NCBI GenBank assembly: GCA_028554795.2
Contig: CM068827.1
Span: forward strand, 76,877,677-76,941,676
Direction of reading: 5' to 3'
DNA length: 64,000 nt
DNA from: Sinohyriopsis cumingii
Taxonomy: Eukaryota; Mollusca; Bivalvia; Unionida; Unionidae
This document shows positions 28,801 to 42,600 of the stretch, one piece after another. A program made the translations under genes and the position numbers. How positions within the stretch are numbered: the stretch's first letter is position 1; each line of letters opens with the position of its first letter. The notes under the pieces were generated by a model. The model worked only from the letters and a program-made list of their open reading frames with translations. It did not search any database and had not been told where the DNA came from.

Positions 28801-31800
28801 TTATAAAAGTATATATTATTGTTAATGAGTGCTCAAAATAAATGTATGTTTGTTGCTCAATCCTTTATATCTCTTGTTTGATTGAATCTATTTTGCATGA
28901 TGCGTTTTGTAAATAAATACTAAATAAACCAATGCACACTATCAATTTTTTTCTTCTGTTAAATATTGATTATGTAATGTGTATTCATGATGCATCTTAC
29001 CGCTGTAAAATGTTCCCTATCCCTAAGTCAGCCAGATATCAAACTTGTTTGGTTATTTAATATTATGCAACACTTGAATGGGGATGAAACGGTTAATCAA
29101 TATACTGATGTACTGATACTTTTTCCATATCGATATCCATAATGATAAACAATTGAAGAACCAATAATGATACTTTTATCTATACAAGATACTTCAGTCA
29201 TCAGCAGTTGTGAATAACTATTAGTCATTTGCCTTTATACTTTTTAAATTGAGAATTCATCGTTGAAAAACTACTAACAACAACCAGTCACCTTCTACAA
29301 ATTAACAAACTCAAGGTGACTAATTCACATGGTTTGAAATCTGCTCATCTTCCCTCCAATCAAAAATAGTGTCTTGGCAACCTAACTTGTCACTACCTGC
29401 CTATCCAATTCCATGCCGATTATTTTATCCCGTCAGCATGCTCAGTCAACAATAACATATCAACATAAAGAAGACATTCCAATATTTGTTCTCCATGTAT
29501 GATTAAAGTACTTTAATGATTCCCCACATTTACATGAAATTTATGTTGCTTCACATAGTTTCTACTGGGATCGAACTGAATGGCAACACTTCCAGCATAT
29601 CATGCAGTGAATATATTACATTCAATTCTGATTGGTGGTTATTGTTTGTTCAAGTCCAGAGTAAAACAACCACAGTTCAGATCTGTAGCTTATTCATTGT
29701 GTGACACACCAAGAGTATCCACACTTGATCCAAACAGATTCAAAGCAACAGAAACACTTTGTGCAAAAGTAGCAATTAATAGATCTGTAAAATACTTAAA
29801 ATCATACATGGGGATCAAGTATGGAATGTCTATTGTTATGGTGATAATCAGTGATGGAACATGCTGATGGGATTAAAAAATTTAAGAAATTATTGACAAG
29901 GGGTCAGACTCCAAGCGGCAAAAGTCCTACATTTAGTTACATTCCTAATCTGTAGATGGGAAGTGGTTGTTGTAATTAATTTCATTGACAGAAACGAGCA
30001 TTCATTGGCCATAGTAGTTGTTTTGCACTTGCAAGAATAATGTCAGTATTAGGTTGCTAGTCATCTCCTCTTCCAAAGTCTGAATTGTTCTTGATAAGAT
30101 TTTCCTTGCATGATGAAACTGGTAATAAGCTGATTTAAAAGCATTCAAGTGGTACAAAACATAAGGTGTGGTGACCAAAGTGAGTCCTAGTTGTACTTTA
30201 GAATATGGTCACTTATAAACACAATATTTAGCACCAGAGTTCAAGACCAATCTTATTAACTATTAAAATGATTTTCCACATGGATTTCTTCACCTCATGT
30301 TACAATATATATCAAGTGAAAATGTGTATAAATTGGGATTTGGTAAAGAAATAATTCATTCATGTTTTAAATCATTCTCTGGGAATCCATTTATTATCAT
30401 GGTTTACAGGTGTGTTGTTGAATTTGTCAGATATAATTCAACATGATTTATTAATTCACTAGAATTACTAAAGAGTTCATTGACTTCTGGATTATACATT
30501 ACTTTTGAATTTTGTGAACTCATTCAAAGACATTCTAGACTGCATTATTGTGCTGTACAGGACACTCAAGACTACTGGAATTCATTTGGAACATTCTGTA
30601 TTTTTTGACTTGTGATAGGACCCTTAGAATTATTTGGGATTTAATTCACAAGATCATTAAGTGTTTTTCCAATTTTCATTTTTGTATTATAGGGAAATAA
30701 ATTGCTTTTTGATTTAACTACATTGTTGGCTTCCCTTTCTTTCTGTTATGTATTGTAAGACCATGAGTCATAACATACATTTTAAGATATAATTTAGACA
30801 TGCAGAGTGAACTATTCATGCACATAATAATTTTATATGTATTCTTGAAGAATAAACTGTGTCAAGAGATAATTTAAAGACAAAAGTTTACATATTAATC
30901 TAAAGTTTTCAAGTCAAAATGTCAATCTGACTTTCCATTTAGGAGGAGTAACAATAACAAAATGTTAAAGATGGCTGCTATGGTAGCCATATTAAATGTC
31001 AGACTGGCACCATTTTCATTGAAGACCAACATGATATCATGAATAGTCTTTCAGTGAAAACCCATGCTGAAATGACCATCCATTCAGAAGTATCAATAGG
31101 ATTTTAAAGATGTTTGCTGTGGTGGCCATATTGGATGTCAGCACATAACCAGTTTTACTTCAAACCAACTAGGCAACCTAAAAAGTCTTCTGGTAAAAAC
31201 TCAATGTTGACATGACTTTCTGTTTAGAAGAAGCGATAACAAGACTTTCAAAATGGCAGCCATGGCAGCCATGTTAGGCATCAGACCAGCACCATTTCAT
31301 TCATGATGAACTAAATATCATAAAAAGTCTTTTGTAACAAAATTTGCAAGATATCTGAACTACACTAAATCATTTAGGACCATGGATGGACATCAGATAT
31401 TGGATGATCGACAACAGACAAATAGGCTATCCCTAAATCTCTTCTGGTCTATGACTAACTTAGCTAAAAATGGCTTGTGGGGTTGGGTTGTTACTCTGTA
31501 CAAAAGATAAGATGATGTACACAGCATGTAATATGGATTTGTCACCAATTATTAAGCTTAAACTTACATGTCTGTTATATATTTTCTTTGTTATGTCTCG
31601 TAATTAATTGAAAAAGTGCATATATTAACTTCATATGCATTTTAGAAAGCACACTTCTATCACACAGAGAAGAAATTTATTTTAATGTGCCAACTTAAGT
31701 AACCCACCATCTGCTTGTTGTTTTGAGTAGTGTCGCTTGACATGCTCTCCACGGGTAATAGTCACAATGGATGTTAACGTCCCCGAGAGTTCCTGAGGAT

Positions 31801-34569
31801 CCACTTTCAACAAGCTCTGAAAATGTATTGTCATATAAAATAGACTTACTTTTCTATTAAATTGCATTAAGTCACATATTAAATGTTTCACAATTTGAAG
31901 CTGTAAGACAGAAGAAAAGATCTGATTCATTCCTCATATGCCAGGTCCTTTTGATCTTATTTCAGTCTGTGTATCATCTGGAGCTATGCTGTTTGTAGTT
32001 TGCATTAGGAGTAAATGAAGTACATTCTCAAGGTCAAGCTTGGTCAAATTTAAGAAAGTAAATTTTGCCAGAAAGTACTTCTAACAGTATTTTATTAAAG
32101 AAATCCAACTGGTCATTTGGTTTAATAAATGAAAAATAGTAAGTTTCTTACAATTTTAAATAGAGTACCTACCCCATGAGGTAAACAAAGCTGAGTTGCA
32201 GTAAACATAGTAGAATTTCCGCTCTTTGCAAGACATCATTGGCAGCAGTCTTCATTTAACACTATCATTGCTTATTATCTAAACCTGTGATGTTGTCAGC
32301 TAGTCTCAACATATGTTCAGGACATCAAACATGAATAGAAGACAACACTTACACAATTTTTATCAAATCTGGGTATTCATTTTGTCTGTAACTTTTATGT
32401 CTGGTTTTTACATCAACTTTTTCAAAACTAAAAGTAGCATTGAAAAAATAATGACCTAAAGCTGGCTCAAAAAGTTAACATGAAATCTGTCCATGCAACA
32501 AACAAATCTGGACCCCAGACACTCATTGGAGTATTAAAAGATTTAACTTGTCAAACTGCAACTGATATCAACATGAGAGAGAGAGAGAGAGAGAGAGGAA
32601 AAAAAGGTTTATTCTAGGAAGAAAAAGCAACAAAGTTTAGAAAAAGGATGTATTCATCAAACTCTTTAAATAAAATGCATCTTTGTTTCATAAACTTATC
32701 TGCCTCTATTTGCTTATGATTATAGTTCTTAAATAGTTCAATGTCAATTTTAATTCAACAGTTTGTTACAATTATTCCTTTGTTAACATTTAAATGGTCA
32801 TAGTGTTGACTGCCATGGGCAACCTAAGAAAATTTGATTAATTATAACATTTTTATCACATGACATACTGAAACCTAATAAAATAACAATTTTTTCAATG
32901 AAAAAGCTGTAGCAACAAAAGTGTGATAATCATACATTATTCATAATCGGTAAATAACAATGGCCTATCAAACACAAAAGATAACAAAAGTGAGATAATT
33001 GCACCTCATTCGTAATCAATTTTTTACAATCATGGTAAGCTGGTTAAGTGCAATTAAAAGACGAAAAGAAGTTTAAATTTTGCAATTTTTTAATAAATAA
33101 TTTATACATATCATTTCACAATCATTCTATACTTCTATGTTGAATAATTTAGCATAACATAATAAAGCATGCATAACTACTGATAATTTTTTCTATCCAA
33201 ATAAATAAATGACTAATTTACTGGTCGTTAAGTTATTGATTAAAGATGTTCTCATATAAGAGTTTGTTTTCTGATTCAGCAACTTGTACAAGTACATGTA
33301 TGTTGACGATTTCATCGGTTAGTAAAATTATTCATCTTCTTTCGCATACCATGTATTGAAACGGAAGCATGTTGTTTGAAAAATCTTATTAACATTACTT
33401 CATTTCTCACATTAATTATAACAGTAAAAATTGTTTACTACATGTATGTCCAATGTCACTGACCGGGCAATTACATTAAACAGCAAAGACCCTGATTGGC
33501 TGTCGCACATTGCAATGGCTTATCAGTGTCTATGTTGTTTGTCCTACTGATTACTAATTATAAACTGCACACAGATCTACTACTCTATTATGGGATGGCA
33601 AATCTAAACCTGTGTATTTAGCACTTTGATTCAACCTATCAGTGAGTATATATGGACTACTGATTCAACATCGTGTAAAATACTGTGCAAAAAGTATTTA
33701 ATATCAGCTCTCTCATTCGATGAATCACATCATATTATGAAAACATAAAATATTTACAGCCTAAGAAATCTGACAAGGACAATATCTTACAGCCACAACG
33801 TCCATCACATTCTGGTCCTGGATGTATGCTGCATCTTTGTCATCTTCTTCAAAGCACAGATTCCCAAGGTGAAGGACAGCAGATACGATAGTGAACATGT
33901 CTTGTTGCTCCTGAAGCAAAGCAAAAGCAAAGTGAATTGCAGTTAAGTTGAAATGGTTCTGAAAACCGTTCTGGAGTTTTTTGATACAGCAACGCAAGCT
34001 GGTAATTTAATGCCAACACAATCAGGGTAAAGTGCACACCATGGTAAATAAGTATTGCTGATGCAATGGTAGGATTCAAACCTGCATCCTTTCAGTCACA
34101 AGTCCAGCATGCAAAACGATGAGATACTAAAGTACAGGTGAAAATGGGCTTCTTGAGATCTAAGCCCAATTTTCTCAACTATTTTCAGAAACACTTTTAA
34201 GGAAAGAAAGATGTCTCAGTGAATGTTGAAGGTATTCATTATCTTTTACTTTTAAGATCTATACCTTTTCTCCTTCTGGTGATAAATATATGCAAGTATA
34301 CATTGCACAGAAGGTTATGAAACAGAAAGAATGATGACTATAATTAAATTTGTTTATGACACAAAAATTTGCTACAATTTGAAATTGACAAAAAAAGAAA
34401 ATATTTTTAAATAAATAACATCCTGTCATTTAACAGTGTATTCCAAACAAAATTATTTTACTATTAGTTACATCAGTGTAAATAGTATGAGAAACTTACA
34501 ATAACATATTTTGATCTCCTCTTTTTTATGGCTATTACATAGAAGTATTTATATTTTTCAACAGTAATT

Positions 34570-34635
<66 letters not shown>

Positions 34636-36487
34636 AGACCCAAGGTGACATGAGATCACTCACCTGGCTGATATAAGTCTAATAGGCAAATGCAAGATCA
34701 GTTGATCAAGAAGCCTGGGTCAGAAGGATGCTATCTGTTGAAACTTCTCCAATGTTTTTGATTATATATGTTATAAAAACAACTAATTCAAGGTTTCCTT
34801 ATAATTCTGTATGTTCATCAATATCTGACCACACATCATAATCATTTGTCCTATGTTATAAAATCCTTATGCCAGAATGATGTGTGTCCAAGTTAATCAA
34901 ATTTGTGCAGCATTTATTCTGAAACATTTTGTAAAATATTTTTAATTGTTTTAGAAACACATTTATATTTGAAGCTGGAGTAACATCATTTTAATAAATC
35001 TGAAGGCATTCAAGTCAGAACACTTTCTATCAAATGAGGTCAAAGTATGTCAATTAGTTTTTTAAAAGTTACTGAAGGTTTTTATACTTTTGTTGTTGTT
35101 GTAGGGTTTAACACCATTTTTCAGCAAAAGATAAGTTATACATGGCAGCCAGTAAAACTGGTGGAAGAATAACCCTGGAACACCCCAAGAAGAAACATTG
35201 ACCCACGAGAAGCTACTGGCAAGCTTTCACACATACCCACATTAGCCGAGCATGAGACTCGAACACACGCAGACAAAGGTGAGATGGCAGTGATCTGGAA
35301 CGGTGATCACTTTAGACCACTGGGCCACTCTGGGACTTTTTTTATACTTTTGTAAACAGCAGCTTAATTTCCTGGCAGATTGGTATCATCTGGGCAAGCA
35401 TAAAACCCTTTGTGACATTATGTTTCTCCTAAAAATTTGATACAATTCCGCTGAGTGGTTTTTGAGAAATTGTTAAAAGATTTTCTAGTTTTTGCAATGA
35501 CTGTTATAGTGGACTGGCATCATTCGTACTCGTCTTTATGGTCTTCATAATCTAAGGGTTGCCAATTCACTTCATACACTATCTAAGGGTTGCCAATTCA
35601 CTTCATACACTATCTAAGGGTTGCCAATTCACTTCATTCCACATCAACCCCTGGCATAAGTAGCAAGCAAAAACTGTGTTTTGAGCCAGTGTCCATCTTG
35701 AGGATGAAGACTTGCTGTAGATAGCAAGCAAATCAACAGACCAATATGACATTTCATAACTTGACCTGTTAGGTTATCAATCTAGTCACTTCCATGATAT
35801 TCACATGCCTTGACATGAGAGAGAGCTGTGCATAAAAGGTTTAAATTGGATAAATTTACATGTCACATGTATTGTTGTCTGCAGTTGTTGCCAAGATTAT
35901 CCTGATTATCAATCATTCTGATCAGCTTCTTTCAGTTTCCAATCAGACAGCCAATAAACTGATATTATTTGGGCTAGATATATGCCACAGGTCATTGTGG
36001 AACAAGGTGGATCTATGACCTTTGACTAGCAAAGATGCATGCCTGGATGCTTTCTGTCAAATTTAATCAAATTCTCTTTAACAGGTTTTGAGAGAAAAGT
36101 TATTTTTAAGTTTTCCTAATTTTATCAATGGTGGCCCTGATAACCCATGTTAGATTATCACTATCTCTATGAACTTTAGGTTTTTTTACACCAGGATGCT
36201 TTTTGCCAAGTTTTGTCAATACTGATCCAGTAGATTTTTTTCTCAAGATATTGGAAGCAGCAATTGTTGATGGATGCCAGACACTTATAAGATTCTTTCT
36301 GTGTTCTGTAACTGATGTCACAATTATTACTGTCAACATTCATTGACATTTTCTCAAGTACAAATTCTAAAAATACTAACCAACACAATCAAAACCATGA
36401 TCACCACCATTACTGTTAACATCTTTAACATTACAGTCACTGTCATCAACATCATCTGAACAGCACTGATATTATACATTATTATTG

Positions 36488-36518
<31 letters not shown>

Positions 36519-36579
36519 CAAAATATACTGTCCTTGTAATCAGACCATTAGCTGCATTGTTATTTCTAATGTTACTATT

Positions 36580-36623
<44 letters not shown>

Positions 36624-39600
36624 CAAAATATACTGTCCTTGTAATCAGGCTATTAGCTGCATTGTTATTTCTATTGTTGCTATCATTATCCTCATCCTCA
36701 TAATCATCATTATCATTGTCATCATCATCATTATCATCATCATCATCTACAAAATATATTAAACTTGTAATCAGACCATTAGCTGCATTGTTATTTCTAT
36801 TGTTGCTATCATCATCATCATCATCATCATTTACCTCATCGGTGAATCCCACAAGATCCATAGCATTCTGAAGCTCCTCATAGTTGTTCTTCAACTTGTC
36901 TTTACTGTGTTTGAGTGATCCTGGTCCATTTCTCATATACCTGTGGAAAATAAAGCAACAATAGTATCAATCTTACTCAAGAAGCATCACAAGACATAGG
37001 TATTATATCTGAGCTATAGACCACTAAGAGTAATGAAAATTTATAGTTGGTGTCACTTTTTAAGTTAATTATCTATCTTCGAGAACACCCCCACCCCATA
37101 CACATTCAGCCATTGCTGATGATATTTTTTGTAATGTCATAAGACGCTGATGACTCTTTCATAATACAAGATCAGGGTTTGCATCTCTAGCCCTAGATTA
37201 AAGCATTACCAAAAACACTTGCAAATTTGACCCCTAGGTAAAAAGCTTCATCACAATTTATCCCAAGTACACCTCTCCCTCGATAACTCGCGCACAACTG
37301 GGTCCACAAACATAGACCACACTATAAGCGAGGTGCGAGTTACCAAGGGATTTTTGTGCCTTTTAACTTTTCTTTAATTCCACCTCCTTTTTTTAAGTCA
37401 AAAGACATAATTAACGTGATAATATAAAGGAGGCCAGCTTTTAATTCAGTGCAACAATACAACAAATACTTTCGCAAGTCAGTTATCAAAACACGGTGGG
37501 CACTTACTTAGGTTGTCAGAGAAATGCTTGCGGACATAGCTGTTACAGTAGATTGGCGCATTTTATGTTTAATTACAAGAGGACACAATGCACTTATAAT
37601 GATTACACTTAAAAGGAACTAAAATATGGAACTAGAACTCAAATTTCAACTCATAACAAAAAAATTATTTAATTTGTATTTATTTATTAAAGTACTGCCT
37701 CCATTTTCATTGATCAAAATTTCTTTACATATCATTAATTGCTGTGTACTAAGAATGTCGTTTGGAAAGAAAATGCAAAAATTGTACGAGTTATTTTTAA
37801 ATTTGATATTTCATAGTGTTGATTAAAATTTTCAGGTCCAATCTACTGTTTTCAACGATAAAACAAGCGATACATCAAAGTTTCCGTTACCAATTTTGAT
37901 CGTGATTTTTTTCAAGTTCAACATATAAGGATAATTTTGGGGGGTATTTTCGGATTTAAAAAATGGGATCCATGCCTGACACTGCGTTATAAGCAGGTTC
38001 ACGAGTTATCAGGGCGCGAGTTATCGAGAGAGTGGTGTATCAAGAAACCATATTTTTTTCAGGTAAAATACTTTTCTTCAAAATTACTTAGTACCTACAT
38101 CAAAATAATATGTTAGAACTACTACAACTGCACAAATCCAACTCTCCCTAAAATGTTTTAGCTACAAAGCTGAAAGTTATCCTCCCACCTAGGCAGAAGT
38201 TAGAGTGATAGAGTGATCACCCTTTGATAAAGGGATTGGAGCCAAATCCCATGAATACTTTAGTAAGTACTGGAGTGGAAGGCATGCTCACTATAAGGTT
38301 TTAACTTCAGAAAGACTGGGAGGACATATGTGTATTATGATTGGGTAAATACTATTTAAGAAGAGGCGTGATGTCCCTCAATGTAGTGGCTCAGTTGTTC
38401 TTAAGCACCATTTCAGAGTTCACACTGGGTCCTCTAAACAACCTAGATAATAAGTGTTCAGAGCAGACAGGAAGTCTGACGCCTGATAAATGGAAGCCTG
38501 TTCTTGGCAATGAAAGCTGGAGTTGACCCATCATGTTGGAACTGCATATAGTTCAAGTCCACTGACAGAGCATGTATTTCACTGATTCTGCCTGCCATTC
38601 ACTAATGCATTGAGAAAGCAGGTTTTATATGATAGGTGAACCAATGAGGCTCCTGAAAGTGGTTCAGATGGTGCCTTGTTCAGCCAGGTCAGTACCAGTG
38701 ACAGATTCCAATTTGGGCAAAGAGCCAACATTTGTAATCAAAATTGGACAGGAGATGGGATACGTCTTTGTTTTATCCAATATCCTCTCTTCAGTGATGA
38801 TGCAGAGTGTCAGTGATTAAACAGTAACCTTTAATTGTGATTGATAACTGTTTCTCATCAAGGTGCCATAGTAGGAAGTTAGCTATTTCAGGCACTGATG
38901 CCCACAGTGGTAATTGTGTTCTTGCATGTAATGGCACACCACTGTGTGAAGATTTTCCATTTGCCCTTGTATGCTTTTAAAGAGGAGGGCCATCTTGTTT
39001 GAGCCACTACTGGTAGTGATGAGAACCATTTTCTCCTGACAGCTTATTTAATGTGATCCAGATATGCAGGTTCAACATCTCTGGGTTGGAATGAAACACC
39101 TGCCATCATGCCTGCATGAGCAGATGATGAAATACCTTGATCTTCCTGGAGATTTCTCTTGCGAGATTGATGAATCACTGATCCATGATTATTCCTGTTG
39201 GAATGGAGCAATTAGGATGAAGTGACACACTGATTCTCTTGCTTTCTGTATTACCTTCAGTCATATGAAAAGGGATGTGCTGATACACATCTTGTATAAC
39301 TGAGCATAAAGTACTATGTCTAAGTATTAGCATCAACAGATATAACAATGCACTGTTAAGATGGTTTGTCAACATGAACAGAGGATTTGTTTATGTAACA
39401 ATAGATAGATTCAGTGTATTTTAGATACAAGTTTGTGGCTTCCTTTCATGAAGCCTTTGAACGTATCCACTCCAAACCCCATACTGTATATATATGTTTA
39501 AACACCCAACAATGGTATCACACAAAAAATTGCCAGATGGTATATTTTGTCGCCAATATGGAAAAAAACTGCAAGTTATGACACTGCAAAGCCCAGCGCA

Positions 39601-42600
39601 ATCAATGAATATATTTTTTCCACATTATTTTTTTCATACTTTTAAGAATAAAAAATATTTTTATTTTTATTTTTTGTGTATGAGATAAATATATGCATAT
39701 GAAATTTCAGGAGACATGTCACAATTGTCATATGTTAGAATTCATACACAATATCTTCACCAAAATGATAATTAACTTGCACATGCTTTTTTTTCATACT
39801 TTTAAGAAGAAAAAAAAAGAAAAGAAAATTATGTACCAGAAAAATACATGATATGAAATTTTGGGAGCCATACCACAATCATGTTATATCCGGATTCATG
39901 TTATAATGGAGCGTGTTATAGTGGGGTCATGTTATAATTTGAAAGTAGAGTCTTCCTTTTCAGTCTATAATCAAATGATGCTGGAACCTTAGGCCATGTG
40001 GTGGTTGTTGATGAAGAATAGAAGTCCTGTGGCTGTAGGTGGACAACTGCTTGAAGCAATCATGAAAATAAAATCCCAACTATGGCAATCATTTAAACCA
40101 AATCATTCAGACTGGTTCAAAAATTTAATTGCAGAATATCATTATTTGTGGGGCCCCAAGTGGCAGAGTGGTCTAAAGCACTCTCCATTATGGATCATTG
40201 CCATCTCACCTATGTCTGTGTGGGTTCGGGTCTCCAATTCAGCCAATGCGGGTATGTGAGAATGCTTGCCAGTAGCTTCTCGTGGGTCAGTGGTTCTTTC
40301 TGGGGTTTTCCCGGGTTCTTCCTCCATCATTAATACTGGCCACCATGTATAGCCTATCGTGTGCTGAAAAATGGCATTAAACCCTACAACAACAACAACA
40401 ACAACATTTGTACAGTGATTATATAATGAAGATGGAACCATTCACATCCAAAATTAGGTTATCAAGGGGAAATAGGCCACTAAGTAAAACTGAGACTACA
40501 GTAACTTGTGAACCTCATGTGTCAGAGATGTTGATAACTTTATCAGAAGTAAATATAAACCCAGTGAATTTGATCATAAAACTGATAACAAATATATTAA
40601 CCTGCTTGTTTATCTAACCCTTTACGTCAAAGCATCTATTACTGTGTAGGCTGTTTATATACATATGCCAAAGCCACACAGTACAGTGTTCTATAAATAT
40701 AACACCGGTTACCTAAATGACTATGCAAATATGCCTGCCTGTAATACAGTGTTTCATGTAATTTTAGTACCCTTTAATTTTTTGTACACAACCCAGTTAT
40801 CAAAATAATAATTATTTAAATGTATCATAATTTTCTGTACATATCACTTTGTATTTTTCGAAAAAATCTATTAAATTATCCGACATAAAATTTCTACTAA
40901 AAAGATTTACATTTGCAAAAAAGATTGAAAATTAGCATATTGCCATTTTGTTTTTACAAATATCACTCATTAATTGTTGAGAGCAGAATGAGACAGAAAA
41001 TATATGTTTACTTTGTACATTTGTACCATTAAGTTTTTGAGTAGCGTGTGTTCCGTAGAACTTGTTCAGGTATGGTCTCTTTATTTTTCGTACACTGTCA
41101 GTACCACCAAATGATAATTATTTATTTTACATATAATTTTTCATATATTGAAATTTAAATAAAAAAAATTTTTGTATGAAAAATAACATGAAATACGGTA
41201 TTTACTGCAGGATAGGATATATTAAGTTCAACATAAATTTTAACTATTTTACTTTTGGTACATATCTGTTATCTGTAGTTAGGTTTAAATACAAAATTTG
41301 ATCTTTAAAGCTGTATAATTATTTTTCATGGAGAAATCTTTCATATGCTTTAAAATCTTGAAAGAACTCATTCAACATCAAGTTAGTAGTGCTGAGACCA
41401 ACCACAGGTTTCTGTTGTCTATGTCTACATTTATCACTAAATCATCTACATTTGATAAATTATAAAAAATCAGTGTTGCCTACATTAGTATTAGAGCCTG
41501 TAACTGACTTACTGAAGCCATTATAGCCATAATTTTAATCATCCAAATTCAAGACAGGGCTGAATGAAATATGTGGCCCCATACTGGACAGTAGAGATTC
41601 CCACCAAGTTACTTTAAATAGCAGATTAGGACTCTACCTTAAACAGCAACCACATGATGTGATACCATGTTTGTAATTTTTAACAGAGAGCTTTCACCAC
41701 AACTGGTACTATCAAAATGAGATCAAAATGGCTGATGTTTACTGCAGGCATCCAAACACATATCCATGCGGATGGTGCATAGGAATCCAAATGCACTTTT
41801 AGATAAATCAGATGGAGGCCTCCAACAGCACTTCTGTGAAAATGAGTGTGTGTGTGATTTGGATTTTTAACGCAGCTTTAACAATTTTTCAGTCATATCG
41901 CTATGATGTCTGCAGTGTAACAGTTTATAGTGATGTCTAGCACTGAGTCATCATGCTGCAGACATGTAGCATGATGTCCCACCCAGTCACATCATCCTGA
42001 CACCAGGCCAATCAGTCTTAACACTAACCTCTTAATGCTGAGTGCAAAGCGAGGCAGCTGTTAGTAGCTTTTTTTAAAGTCTTTGGTATGACTCGGCTGG
42101 GGTTCGAACCCACAACCTCCCGCATCCGAGGCAACCATTAGGCCACCGGAGCAGTCTCTATGGAAATGAGGCATAGGCATCAAAAAGCATCCATGAAAAT
42201 GTTGCATAGGCATCAAAAAGCACTTACTGCTTCTACTCTCTTAAAAGTTAAGTCAAACTGCAAACAACAAAGATCCTGATCTTTATCATCATGCACCTGC
42301 AGATTAGAGTCTACGTTGCTTGCTCTACTGATTATTCCTAACAAACTGCACAGAACCAGATCTTCTGGAACATTATACAAAGGCAAATGTGGATCTGCGT
42401 GTGTGCTTTTGGATTTTTAACATTGCTTTTTTTTAAAAGTCAGTCATATCGCTACGATGTATGCCGTGTGGCAGTTTATAGTGATGTCTAGTACTGGGGC
42501 ATCATGCCACAGACATGTATGATGATGTCCTCCCACCCAGTCACATTATCCTGACACCAGGACGACCAGTCCTAACACTAACCTCTTCATGCTGAGCGCC

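Noticed and set aside
36485..36703. Poly-Ser protein on the plus strand
   Set aside because: It is the microsatellite read in another frame.
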